The translations under genes and the position numbers were made by a program. Below the pieces are notes generated by a model, which was not told the origin of the DNA, searched no databases, and saw nothing but the letters and a program-made list of their open reading frames with translations. DNA of 64,000 bases, from positions 22,049 through 86,048 of the forward strand of contig PLDW01000143.1 in the NCBI GenBank assembly GCA_003136315.1, given 5' to 3'. The DNA is from Gemmataceae bacterium. Its GTDB lineage: Bacteria; Planctomycetota; Planctomycetia; Gemmatales; Gemmataceae. Positions 1 to 8,386 of this stretch are shown here, piece by piece (position 1 is the stretch's first letter; every line of letters starts with the position of its first letter).

Positions 1-1053
1 GGAATCGTCCAGGGGTTCGAACTCACCCGGCAGGCCGGCGAGGCGAGAGGGATCGACCCTGGCGACCCTGGAGTCCCGGCGTTCGGCCGAAAACTGTACA
101 ACCTCGGGGTGTTCATCCGCCCGGTGCGTGCCTCAATCAACGCACTGGCAGACCCAGAGGTGGCAATCGCCCGGAAAGCCCGTGGCGCGGAACGAGCCCC
201 GGGCAGCCAGACTTCCGGTTGGATACAGGCCCACGCCGACTTTCTCGACAGGCTCCGGCGAGCGAGAGTCCGGGCTGTCGTCGCTGACTACGACGGCACC
301 CTCTGCGACGAGGCGAGGCGGCTTGACCCGCTGCCAACGCCAATCACAAGGGAACTCATTCGGTTGCTTCGGGCCGGTCTTGTGTTGGGAGTTGCCACCG
401 GGCGCGGGCCTTCGGTACGGACGGAGCTTCGGAGGGCACTTCCCAAGGATCTCTGGGACCGCGTTGTCGTCGGCTATTACAACGGCGGCGACATCGGCCT
501 TCTTGACGATGACCAGACGCCGGACAATACCAAGGCGGTATCAGAGCCACTGAGGGGTGTCGAGAAACTCCTGGCGAAGCTCGTGGGGTTCCTCGGGGTG
601 CCCGAGCCTGAGTTACGCCCAAAGCAGGTGACCCTGAAGCCGGGCGAAGCCCAACCGCTAGAACGGTTGTGGCAGAACGTGCAGGGGCTTTTCTGCCCGT
701 CCGCGTTCCCGGGTGTTTCCGTCCTGCGGTCCGGCCACTCGATCGACATCCTCGCCCCGGGGGTGTCAAAGCTCGCTGTCGTCAACCGAGTTGCGGCTAT
801 GTCCGGCGGGACGGTGAACGACGTGCTCTGCATCGGCGACCAAGGCTGCTGGCCGGGAAATGACCATGCGCTCCTCAGCACGCCGCTTTCCCTCAGCGTG
901 AACACGACCTCGGCCGACCCGGAATGTTGCTGGAACCTGGCCCCGGTAGGGCACAGCGAGTCTCAGGCGGCGCTGGGCTACTTCAAGCTGCTCAAGCACT
1001 GCTCCAACGGGCTTCGGTTCGAGGTGCCGGACGGCAGGAGGAAACGGACGTGA
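1..1053 (+). CDS. SIS/HAD-type hydrolase, 5' end cut by window edge
   Basis: The frame is open from the first base to a TGA at 1051-1053, so the start lies outside the window. The first ~35 codons contain GIDPGDPGVPAFGRKLY, which resembles the C-terminal tail of SIS sugar-isomerase domains; this part is recollection and inference. A HAD hydrolase domain follows: nucleophile motif DYDGT (about 286-300), an ATGR segment (motif II-like) and an acidic GDQG...ND motif near 835-865. Together these suggest a SIS-HAD fusion acting on a phosphorylated sugar or nucleotide. It is the first visible gene of a five-gene run: the next GTG overlaps its stop codon by 3 bases (GTGA). HAD assignment is firm; the SIS part and the substrate are not. 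Confidence 0.75.
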   Translation, partial: GIVQGFELTRQAGEARGIDPGDPGVPAFGRKLYNLGVFIRPVRASINALADPEVAIARKARGAERAPGSQTSGWIQAHADFLDRLRRARVRAVVADYDGTLCDEARRLDPLPTPITRELIRLLRAGLVLGVATGRGPSVRTELRRALPKDLWDRVVVGYYNGGDIGLLDDDQTPDNTKAVSEPLRGVEKLLAKLVGFLGVPEPELRPKQVTLKPGEAQPLERLWQNVQGLFCPSAFPGVSVLRSGHSIDILAPGVSKLAVVNRVAAMSGGTVNDVLCIGDQGCWPGNDHALLSTPLSLSVNTTSADPECCWNLAPVGHSESQAALGYFKLLKHCSNGLRFEVPDGRRKRT

Positions 1054-2156
1054 ACCAGGAGTTCGTTCTCGGCAAACTGAGCGAGCTGATGGAGTGGGAC
1101 GACGTCCGGTCCCGCGCTGAGTTCGCGTGGCTTCGGCTGATGTCCCGGATGAAGTACGACGGATACCAGGAATTCCTCGCCGGGATGCGATTCATCGAGA
1201 GCCTGACCGACTGGCTCCAGCAGTTCATCAGGCCCGAACATCGGGAGGTGGCCTACCGGTTCATCCGCGAACACCTCGTCTTCGTCAGCTCGGCCGAAAT
1301 GCATCATCTGGTCGAGCTGTTCTACCCGGAGACGGTGCAGCCCCGGCTGCTCCAGCGGGTGGCCGAGTTGCAAGGCATCCCCCAATATCGCGTGTGGGCC
1401 GACAAGGCAGCGATCGCGGCTTTCCGGACCCTTCTCCGGAAGACCCTCTTCATTGAACTGAGCGACGGGGGGCGGATCGACATTTTTCGCCGTGCGAACG
1501 CCGGGGTTATCATGCATGAGCAGATCGTGACTGCCCCGCGAATCAACAAGGAGAAGTGGACGGAACTCCTCGCCGACCTGCGGAAGACGACTGGGAATCC
1601 GGCCGACCGATTCGCCTTTGTGTTCCTGGTTGACGACTTCACCGCGAGCGGTGCCACCCTGCTCCGGCTGGAAGGCGAGAAATGGACAGGGAAACTGTGG
1701 CGGTTCTGGGAGGACATGTCGAAGGAGACAACCGCCCACTTCGAGGATGACTGGACTCTCTGCGTCCACCACTACATCGCAACCGAGCAGGCGGTGAAGT
1801 CGGTTGATGAGCGAGATGCGGCAGTCCGAAAGGCCTTGGGTCCGTCGGGCTGGTTTACGAAAAAGATCGAGATGAGCTTCGGCATGCGACTGGATCGCGA
1901 GTTTTCCGTGACGGCATCGTCTGATCCGGATCTTGTCGAACTGATCGAGTCCTACTACGACGACGCGATCGAGACCGAATCCATGAAAAAAGGCGGCCGG
2001 AACGCGCGCTACGGCTTCGGGCAGTGCGGGCTTCCCCTGGTTCTCGATCACAACACTCCGAACAATGCCATCGCCCTCCTCTGGGCAGAGAGTGCAGGAA
2101 CGGGCGGCAAGCACCCGATGCGACCACTTTTCCGTCGCCGGCAGCGGCACAATTAG
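1050..2156 (+). CDS. Phosphoribosyltransferase-like protein of a conflict-type cassette
   Basis: About 368 residues from a GTG at 1050 with AGGAGG about 9 bases upstream; the GTG overlaps the stop of the preceding gene. The central motif VFLVDDFTASGATLLR matches the PRPP-binding signature of type I phosphoribosyltransferases (hydrophobic strand, two acidic residues, then T/S-G-x-T). The N-terminal third is helical and lacks a recognisable signature. I recall a family called PRTase-CE that occurs next to ATPases in prokaryotic conflict systems and think this belongs there, but cannot verify it. The likely role is binding PRPP or a nucleotide, or transferring a base, as part of a signalling or toxin step with the neighbouring kinase and phosphatase. 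Enzymatic activity is not shown by the sequence. Confidence 0.7.
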   Translation: MNQEFVLGKLSELMEWDDVRSRAEFAWLRLMSRMKYDGYQEFLAGMRFIESLTDWLQQFIRPEHREVAYRFIREHLVFVSSAEMHHLVELFYPETVQPRLLQRVAELQGIPQYRVWADKAAIAAFRTLLRKTLFIELSDGGRIDIFRRANAGVIMHEQIVTAPRINKEKWTELLADLRKTTGNPADRFAFVFLVDDFTASGATLLRLEGEKWTGKLWRFWEDMSKETTAHFEDDWTLCVHHYIATEQAVKSVDERDAAVRKALGPSGWFTKKIEMSFGMRLDREFSVTASSDPDLVELIESYYDDAIETESMKKGGRNARYGFGQCGLPLVLDHNTPNNAIALLWAESAGTGGKHPMRPLFRRRQRHN

Positions 2157-2175
2157 ATCCCGAAAGGGGAGACCG

Positions 2176-4137
2176 ATGGAGAACCCATTCCTCCGCCGCG
2201 CGAGTGAATTGCTCCGGGACGATGAAGCGTTCCTCGCGATCGTCAGCCCCGAGCCGGTGACCTTCCACCTCAAACGACCCGGGGAGAGCGGGAAGCTCTA
2301 CGACCGGCTGGTCCTCCTTCGCGGTACGCCCGGGAGTGGCAAAACGACGCTCGCACGCCTCTTCGAGTTGCCCACACTCAGCACTCTGCTCAGGAATCAG
2401 AGTTTCACCGGACACAAGGAACTGCACGCGGCCTTGTCGGCATGTCGGGCCATAGAGGACGACGAACCGCGGGTTCTCGGTTGCCGGCTGCCAATGGAGA
2501 GCGACTACCGTGACTTCTGGGAGTTTCCGTACGCGAATGAGGTGAAGACCGGCCTGATGGCGTCCCTCCTCCAGGCACGGACCGTGCTCGCATGGTTCCG
2601 CCACCTACGGGCCGCAGGGATTCCGCCCGACCAAGTCGAGCTGGTCACCCGGCCAGAGTCTCAGGGTGTACTCGACACCATCGGGGGGACCCAAGGCAAG
2701 GACTTGCTCAAGCGGGCAGCGGACGTCGAGAACCGGATGTACAAAGTCATTACGGCGCTCGTCGCGCCCGAAGAGTCGGCGCTCGCCGCCGAGGTCGGCG
2801 ACCCGTACCGGCCGTTCGACCACATTGAGCGGATCCGCGTCCCAGCGGTCCACGGGGCGGGGGGTGGGACGCGGGATTTCATCCCACTCGCCATCTTCGA
2901 CGACGCTCATGTCCTCCACCCCGAGCAATTCCGGGCGCTGGAGCGGTTACTCATCCGCCGCGAGCTCCGGATAGCCCGGTGGATCATCGCCCGCTTCGAC
3001 GTACTTCTGCCAGAGGAGGCACTCGCAGCGGCGATAGAAGACCGGTCGGACGGCACCGAGCGCCCAGGCGTCAAGGCGGAGCGGGAGACCGAACTGATCC
3101 TGCTCCAGAGTTCTGGTCGCCGACGGCAACAGCGGGAGCAGTTCCGCACCGTTGCTAAGAGCATGGCCACACGATACCTCCGCAAAACGCAGATCCTGAA
3201 CGATAAGGGCCTCACTGTCCTCGGGAACGTACTCGGCGAGACTGAACCGATCCTGACCGCGGGGCGATTGGGTGACCTGGAAAAGAATGTGAATGGGACC
3301 CAGCGGCGGCTAAAGGTTTCACAGCCAAAGCGGGAGGGGTTCGAGAAGCAAATCCGGGATTACTGGGGGGACAAGACGGCCCTCCCACCTCATATCGCAC
3401 TCGCCATGCTCAGCGTGATGATGCACCGATATAACGTCCGGCGTGGCCGAACCAGTCCGAGCCTGTTCGAGTCGAGGGACGACACTGGTGAAGGCTCGGC
3501 GGAGCCTATGGCTGCCGAGCCGATGATCAGCGTGGCCGCGAACAGGGAGGTGTATGAGGCAGCCGTCTTTCAGCTCTTCCACCACTATGACCGGCCATAC
3601 TATTTCGGCATCGATAACGTCTGCGACGCAAGTTCGGAGAACGCTGAGCAGTTCCTCCACATGTCGGGCGAACTCGTCGAGGCGGTGGCCACACTCCTCG
3701 CACGGTCGAAGTCGCCCACGCTGACTCCGGCGGCCCAGCACAAGCTATTACGGGAGCACGGGGCGAAGATCATGAAGGAGTGGGACTTCCCGCAGGACGC
3801 CGCAGTCCGACGAGTCGTGAAGCGGATCGCGGATCTGTGCCTGGAGAAATCGTTGGAGCCGAACGGAGCAGTGATTGCGAATGCCTTTGGCATCCCCCAG
3901 GCAGAGTTCGATAAACTCGCCAAGACAGCGCCCGAAGTTGCGAGGGTGCTTCAGTTCGCGGTCGCCTACAACGCGATCACACTGGTACCACACTACACTT
4001 GCCAGGATGAGGTGTGGTGCCTGTTGGAACTCGGGGGGGTGGCGCTCCTCAAGTACGGGCTCACGCTGAAGCGGGGCGGGTTCATCAAGGGAGCGGTCGT
4101 GCAACTCGCGTTGTTCGTGGCGGAGGAGCCGACATGA
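2176..4137 (+). CDS. P-loop ATPase, ORC/CDC6-like, in the same cassette
   Basis: 653 residues from ATG 2176, preceded by AGGGGAG. Walker A is GTPGSGKT at residues 50-57, and the probable Walker B is LAIFDDAH near residue 240. The remaining ~400 residues are mostly helical with no signature I know. The layout (N-terminal P-loop, long C-terminal helical part) and the PRTase-like partner fit ATPases I remember as ORC-CDC6-like in conflict cassettes; a STAND-type regulator is the main alternative. It ends at 4137 and overlaps the next ATG by 4 bases (ATGA). Its likely job is to sense a trigger or form the regulatory core that controls the enzymes encoded beside it. Confidence 0.7.
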   Translation: MENPFLRRASELLRDDEAFLAIVSPEPVTFHLKRPGESGKLYDRLVLLRGTPGSGKTTLARLFELPTLSTLLRNQSFTGHKELHAALSACRAIEDDEPRVLGCRLPMESDYRDFWEFPYANEVKTGLMASLLQARTVLAWFRHLRAAGIPPDQVELVTRPESQGVLDTIGGTQGKDLLKRAADVENRMYKVITALVAPEESALAAEVGDPYRPFDHIERIRVPAVHGAGGGTRDFIPLAIFDDAHVLHPEQFRALERLLIRRELRIARWIIARFDVLLPEEALAAAIEDRSDGTERPGVKAERETELILLQSSGRRRQQREQFRTVAKSMATRYLRKTQILNDKGLTVLGNVLGETEPILTAGRLGDLEKNVNGTQRRLKVSQPKREGFEKQIRDYWGDKTALPPHIALAMLSVMMHRYNVRRGRTSPSLFESRDDTGEGSAEPMAAEPMISVAANREVYEAAVFQLFHHYDRPYYFGIDNVCDASSENAEQFLHMSGELVEAVATLLARSKSPTLTPAAQHKLLREHGAKIMKEWDFPQDAAVRRVVKRIADLCLEKSLEPNGAVIANAFGIPQAEFDKLAKTAPEVARVLQFAVAYNAITLVPHYTCQDEVWCLLELGGVALLKYGLTLKRGGFIKGAVVQLALFVAEEPT

Positions 4138-5249
4138 ACAACCTGCTGCGGTGGGAGCGGTGCGTAAATCATCGGGGGGAGGTCGCCGAGGCGTTCGTTC
4201 GCGATTACTTCGCCGGGGAAGACCGCCAAGTCGGCTTGATCGCCGGGGCCGGTTTCGACCCACGCTCCGTGATCGTGGCCGAGTTGCTGGCCTCGGCGGC
4301 ACCGGGACGAGTCCGGGGCCTGTTCCTCCGTGAGGAGCGGCCGTCCCCTCACTCGCACCTCCTCACCTCCGCCGAGGGGAATGTCAGCCGCCTCCGAAAA
4401 CTCCTGCCTGGGTCCTTGGTCGAGCGGTTCGACATCTTTGACAAGGCCGACACCGCCCCCGTCGGGGGCCGCCGTGTCATCGAACTTCTCCGCCGGAATC
4501 TCAACCCCGCCGGACTGACCGACCTGGTAATCGATTGTAGCGCGCTCTCTATTGGAGTGTGCTTCTCCATCACCAAGTACTGCTACCAGCTTGCTGTGGC
4601 CTCCGCCCTGAACGTCCACCTCGCGGTTCTCGACCACCCGGCGACAGATGGAGCGTTCCAGGCCGCCCACTGTGGACGGCCGAGTTCCCCTCACGGGTTC
4701 CAGGGCGAATGGCAACTTGACAAGTGGTCGAAGGCCGCGAAGCTCTGGATACCCCAACTCGGGCGGGGTAAGCGGCTCGTGCTGGAGGAGGTCCACAAGT
4801 TCGTCAACCCGCACGCTGTTTGCCCAATCCTCCCGTTCCCGTCTGCCACACCGCGTTCTCCAGACCGATTGATTGAGGACTATGGCGAGCTGTTCCAACC
4901 CTCTTCTTGGGATGTCGATGCCCGTGATCTGATCTATGCCCACGAGAAGAGTCCTCTCGACTTGTACCGGACGATCCTCCGGCTTGCCGACGCCCGCCAT
5001 CGCGTCTTCGCTGACACGGGCGGGTCCCAGATCATCCTCTCACCAGTGGGAAGCAAGGCCCTCGCGCTCGGGATGCTAATGGCGGCCATCGAGCGGGGAT
5101 TTGCGGTTGTGTTGGTCGAGTCTCTCGCGTACAACCCCGCCCCCTCCGTCCTGGATCTGGAGATGCGGACCATCCCGCGTGGCGAGTTGGTCCACATATG
5201 GCTCCACGGGGAGGCGTACGCGGCGGCGGGCCAAGGGGGTGGCGTGTGA
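4134..5249 (+). CDS. Conserved-looking cassette protein of unknown function
   Basis: 371 residues from ATG 4134, with GGAGGA 7 bases upstream and a 4-base overlap with the ATPase gene. I do not recognise the family. The N-terminus carries LIAGAGFDPRS, a glycine-rich loop after a hydrophobic strand as in Rossmann-like folds, and a second strand-loop DLVIDCSALSIG sits in the middle. The C-terminal part has a further alternating hydrophobic segment (GFAVVLVESLAYNP). No membrane segments or signal peptide. It probably has an alpha/beta nucleotide-binding fold. Tight coupling on both sides makes it an obligate part of the five-gene unit. Confidence 0.6.
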   Translation: MNNLLRWERCVNHRGEVAEAFVRDYFAGEDRQVGLIAGAGFDPRSVIVAELLASAAPGRVRGLFLREERPSPHSHLLTSAEGNVSRLRKLLPGSLVERFDIFDKADTAPVGGRRVIELLRRNLNPAGLTDLVIDCSALSIGVCFSITKYCYQLAVASALNVHLAVLDHPATDGAFQAAHCGRPSSPHGFQGEWQLDKWSKAAKLWIPQLGRGKRLVLEEVHKFVNPHAVCPILPFPSATPRSPDRLIEDYGELFQPSSWDVDARDLIYAHEKSPLDLYRTILRLADARHRVFADTGGSQIILSPVGSKALALGMLMAAIERGFAVVLVESLAYNPAPSVLDLEMRTIPRGELVHIWLHGEAYAAAGQGGGV

Positions 5250-6358
5250 GGAAGAAGGGACCGGACGAACCGACGCCACCGCTTGTGATGGGTACCGGCT
5301 TGGTCGCCCTTGATGTTGTCGTCACGGCCGACGACCCCGCCCCGCCAAAACTGTGGGCGGGCGGCACCTGTGGGAACGTGCTTCTCGCGCTCCGTTACCT
5401 CGGGTTCGATTCCGCCCCAGTTTGCCGTCTTCGGGACGACCCGGCAGCGGCGCTCATTATCGACGAATTCCGCGCGTGGGGGGTCTTGACCGAGTACGTC
5501 TCAACGGGGGGCGATGGCAGCACCCCCGTCATCGTCGAGACCATTCGGCGGCGGCCCGCCGGTGACCCCATCCATACCTTTAGTTGGAGATGCCCGGTCT
5601 GCGGCGCTCGCTTCCCAGGCTACAAGTCGGTGCTCGCGTCGTCTGCAGAGGTGATCGCCGCGAAGATGTCTCCGCCCCAAGTCTTCTTCTTTGACCGCCT
5701 CAGCAGGGGTTCTCTCGTCTTGGCCGCCCGCGCCGCCGAACTCGGCAGCCTGGTCGTGTTTGAGCCGTCGGGTGTCGGGGACTCGGCCCAGTTCCGCGAG
5801 GCGTGGTCCGCCTCCCACGTTGTGAAGTATTCCCACGAACGGTTGGCCGAACTACCAGACGGGCTGGAGTTCGGGCCAAACCTTCTCCTCCAGGTCGAGA
5901 CACTTGGTGCGGAAGGCCTCCGCTACCGTGCCCGATTTCGCAAGCAGGTGATCTCCCCTTGGCAGACACTGCCTGCCGTAAAAGCCCCCTCCCTCAAAGA
6001 CACTGCGGGGGCCGGAGACTGGGCAACGACAGGCCTGTTACATCGACTCGGTCGCGCCGGAGCGACCGGGTTCCGGAATGCTACACCAGAGGAAGTCTTA
6101 GCTGCACTCCAGTTTGGGCAGGCGCTTGCCGCGTGGAACTGCGCCTTCGCAGGCGCAAGGGGCGGGATGTACGTAGCGACAGCGCATGAGTGCCTGGAGC
6201 AGGTCGGAGGCATTCTCGCGGGCCGGGATGCCGGGACTGGAAACTCCTCTGTGTCACATCAGCCACAGGGAATCGCACCCTCCTGGTGCCCGACATGTAC
6301 GGACCATCAGTCTCCCTCGGTTGCGGTCGGTGGCCAACCACGTCGAACGACCGCCTGA
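5246..6358 (+). CDS. PfkB/ribokinase-family kinase
   Basis: 370 residues from GTG 5246 (GGGGGT upstream, start overlapping the previous stop). Both PfkB signatures are visible: the N-terminal glycine motif AGGTCGNVLLALRYLG near residue 37, and the C-terminal DTAGAGDW near residue 251, whose Asp is the catalytic base in this family. Members phosphorylate the hydroxyl of a sugar or nucleoside. An unusual insertion RCPVCGARF around residue 115 holds a CPVC pair, not typical of ribokinases. As the last gene of the cassette it supplies a kinase that could oppose or feed the HAD phosphatase and PRTase-like protein. The substrate cannot be read from the sequence. Confidence 0.8.
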   Translation: MRKKGPDEPTPPLVMGTGLVALDVVVTADDPAPPKLWAGGTCGNVLLALRYLGFDSAPVCRLRDDPAAALIIDEFRAWGVLTEYVSTGGDGSTPVIVETIRRRPAGDPIHTFSWRCPVCGARFPGYKSVLASSAEVIAAKMSPPQVFFFDRLSRGSLVLAARAAELGSLVVFEPSGVGDSAQFREAWSASHVVKYSHERLAELPDGLEFGPNLLLQVETLGAEGLRYRARFRKQVISPWQTLPAVKAPSLKDTAGAGDWATTGLLHRLGRAGATGFRNATPEEVLAALQFGQALAAWNCAFAGARGGMYVATAHECLEQVGGILAGRDAGTGNSSVSHQPQGIAPSWCPTCTDHQSPSVAVGGQPRRTTA

Positions 6359-6603
6359 TCAAGTAAATCGATAACAGAGTAATCCCTAATTGTTTTATCG
6401 GCTCGCGATATCCATGACACAAACTCAGTCTTCAACCCTGACCTCTCCGGGTGAGTAGACGAACTCCCTGGCTGGAAGAACCCGTGAAATTGCGCTACCG
6501 TCGCAGCCCCACTCATACCTGGCTCCGCGCCTAAAAGTCGTCATCCGTTGCCCAATCAGGTACTCGCCGGGTTTCTCGCTCCCGTGAGCCTTCGACGGCC
6601 AAT

Positions 6604-6861
6604 CTAACCCGGATGACTGACGATGGTACTCCCCCAAGGGACCAGCCGTGCCCTCAATGGCTCCATGATTGCCGGGTCCGGCTCAGGCCCCTCGAAGACA
6701 ACCGTCGCGCACCTCCCATCAACGTTGAAGTGAACTCCGGGCGGTTGGTCGAATGCCATCCCACAGCCGAACGGGACCGCCACGACCATCTCCAGTTGGC
6801 CAGGTGGGGGGCGGTTGGCGACCACGTGCTGCAACTTCTCCAGCCTGGCACGCAATTTCAC
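6604..6861 (-). CDS. Small RL-x-RLE-x-L family protein (a)
   Basis: 85 residues from a GTG at 6861 preceded by GAGGGG, overlapping the stop of the upstream gene (6858). The N-terminus MKLRARLEKLQHVV is amphipathic and nearly repeats those of the products at 7215-7442, 7501-7779 and 10742-10984. The ending also resembles the 7501-7779 product (GPEPDPAIMEPLRARLVPWG against GDEPDPVVLARVHARMPPWA). Function is unknown; a short coiled-coil or DNA-packaging accessory is a guess. It is the last gene of the - strand operon that starts with the methyltransferase at 9574. Confidence 0.55.
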   Translation of the reverse strand: MKLRARLEKLQHVVANRPPPGQLEMVVAVPFGCGMAFDQPPGVHFNVDGRCATVVFEGPEPDPAIMEPLRARLVPWGSTIVSHPG

Positions 6862-7190
6862 GGATTCCCCTCATCCGGTCCCGGCCGAACCTCAAGCCCA
6901 TAGCGGGCCTTCAACTGGCGGATCATCTCACCCGCCTCACCGGCACCGGACCATCGAGAACCCCGTGTCAGTCTCAAGAGCAATTCCGCCAACACCGCAC
7001 CGATCCCGTCTCCGAGGTCTACCAGCCCATCCGGGTCGACCATCGCAGTGAACCGTTGTTCATTCGCACGCATCCATCCGGTCAACTCCTCGAACTCGGC
7101 CTCGCTCACCGTGGGCACGCCGTCGTACACCCGCAGAAATAATTCAGCCAGCCACGCTCGCCCTTCATCCACTGCCGGCCGCGGGTGCAA
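6858..7190 (-). CDS. Small hypothetical protein of the methyltransferase operon
   Basis: Up to 110 residues, acidic and helical, with no recognised domain. The true start is uncertain: the longest frame uses a TTG at 7190, and a GTG at the seventh codon is also possible. It lies 24 bases after the preceding gene and overlaps the next start by 4 bases, which supports it as a real member of the operon. Contains EELTGWMRANEQRF and a Leu-rich segment AVLAELLLRLTRG. Confidence 0.45.
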   Translation of the reverse strand: MHPRPAVDEGRAWLAELFLRVYDGVPTVSEAEFEELTGWMRANEQRFTAMVDPDGLVDLGDGIGAVLAELLLRLTRGSRWSGAGEAGEMIRQLKARYGLEVRPGPDEGNP

Positions 7191-7214
7191 TGTTCGCCAC
7201 CGCTGCTGGCGATC

Positions 7215-7442
7215 TCATGCTGCCCGGTTGGGCTCAAACCCTGGAGGTGGGAATGTCTCCGGATTCGCCACGATGGCGGCTCGGTACGCGGCCAGTGCTC
7301 GTTGGAAGTCCGGCTCCCCGGCGAACCACCCGGTGGCCCCGAACCGCTCGAACACCGCTGCCCAGGCAGCGTCGGTGACCGGCAGACCCACATCCCCCTG
7401 CAAGGCGACCGCCAGTCGCTCAAGTCGTGCTCGCAACCTCAC
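7215..7442 (-). CDS. Small RL-x-RLE-x-L family protein (b)
   Basis: 75 residues from a GTG at 7442 with GGGAGG upstream; an ATG five codons earlier is an alternative. The N-terminus VRLRARLERLAVALQG matches the amphipathic opening of three other small proteins of this element, suggesting duplication and divergence of a short helical protein. No catalytic motif. Position between other small genes in one orientation supports translation as part of the operon. Confidence 0.45.
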   Translation of the reverse strand: MRLRARLERLAVALQGDVGLPVTDAAWAAVFERFGATGWFAGEPDFQRALAAYRAAIVANPETFPPPGFEPNRAA

Positions 7443-7500
7443 CTTCCGCCCTCCCATCGATACCCCAGCTCATGATCTGCCGCCGTCCAACGCCCCCACA

Positions 7501-7779
7501 TCACGGGTCTTTGGTGGGTGGCGGGATGAACTCCGGGCCGAATTGGATGGTGAGCGCCCACGGCGGCATCCGGGCATGCACCCGGGCGAGTACCACAGGG
7601 TCGGGCTCATCTCCGGCGTACACCATCTCGACGACGTTCCCGGTCTGGTACTCCCCGGGCGGCCTTCCCTCCGCACCACTCGTCCCGGCGCGGATCCACT
7701 CCAGGATGTGAATCTGATCTGCCCTGGGCCGGCTGGCCACAACCTTCGTCAGCTTCGCCAGGCGACCTCGGAGATTCAT
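7501..7779 (-). CDS. Small RL-x-RLE-x-L family protein (c)
   Basis: 92 residues from ATG 7779 with a strong GGAGGGG site 8 bases upstream. Opens with MNLRGRLAKLTKVV and closes with an acidic-to-aromatic stretch similar to the protein at 6604-6861, so the two are paralogues. It follows the HTH gene by 24 bases. Function unknown. Confidence 0.55.
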   Translation of the reverse strand: MNLRGRLAKLTKVVASRPRADQIHILEWIRAGTSGAEGRPPGEYQTGNVVEMVYAGDEPDPVVLARVHARMPPWALTIQFGPEFIPPPTKDP

Positions 7780-7803
7780 CGTGGCCCCTCCACGTATCCC
7801 TCC

Positions 7804-8259
7804 TCAGATGGCGTTTGGATCGGCGTCCCCACCCACCAGCGGGACTACCGGGGGATACTCCCTCCTGCCTGTGTCTGGCGGCCTCTCCGCCAGGGCTTTG
7901 ATCTGCATCTCCATCTCCCGCATGTCTGCCTGCAACTCGGCCATCTCCCGCACCTTGATCCCGATCTCCAGTACCGCCCGGGCAGCACCCAACCGCACAG
8001 CCGGAGGGGCACCTTCCTTTTGCAGGGCGAGCAGGGTCCGCACCGCCTCCCCTGCGGCAGCGGTCAGCATTCCCGCCGACCGCCGGACCATGTCGCTGCG
8101 GAGTGCCCGAAGCTGGGCCACGAATTCCGTATCCTGGAGCCGACGAGAGACCGTGCGGTCGCTCATCCCGCACTGCTTGGCTGCGGCCTCGACGGTTGCC
8201 CCACAGGCCAGGGCCAATAGCAGGGCTTCCTCACCCTTCTTTCGAGTATGCTTGGCCAC
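7804..8259 (-). CDS. HTH protein, terminase-small-subunit-like
   Basis: 151 residues from a GTG at 8259 with GGGAGGT upstream. Residues ~10-45 form a helix-turn-helix of the kind that opens terminase small subunits and transposase-like proteins (ALACGATVEAAAKQCGMSDR, then TVSRRLQD). The rest is a long helix (VLEIGIKVREMAELQADMRE), probably a coiled coil for oligomerisation. It sits just downstream of the methyltransferase. No large terminase is present in the window, so packaging is not implied; a DNA-binding accessory or regulator of the element is equally likely. Confidence 0.6.
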   Translation of the reverse strand: MAKHTRKKGEEALLLALACGATVEAAAKQCGMSDRTVSRRLQDTEFVAQLRALRSDMVRRSAGMLTAAAGEAVRTLLALQKEGAPPAVRLGAARAVLEIGIKVREMAELQADMREMEMQIKALAERPPDTGRREYPPVVPLVGGDADPNAI

Positions 8260-8386
8260 AGGCGACCTCCCTCGACAGGATCCACACGTACCTGACGGAC
8301 CTTGCTCACTACGACTCGCATGTACCCGGTTCGGTGGGCGGATCGCTCAAACAACCGACAAATCCAGACAAAATCCGACAATCGTT

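Noticed and set aside
978..2273. 431-codon open frame on the - strand
   Set aside because: Lies opposite the PRTase-like gene, has no start signal or recognisable motif, and is a high-GC shadow.
7048..8220. 390-codon + strand frame
   Set aside because: Antisense to four - strand genes with good start sites; composition is unlike a protein.
7804..8259. Prophage packaging module via a small terminase
   Set aside because: No large terminase, portal or capsid genes are present in the window.
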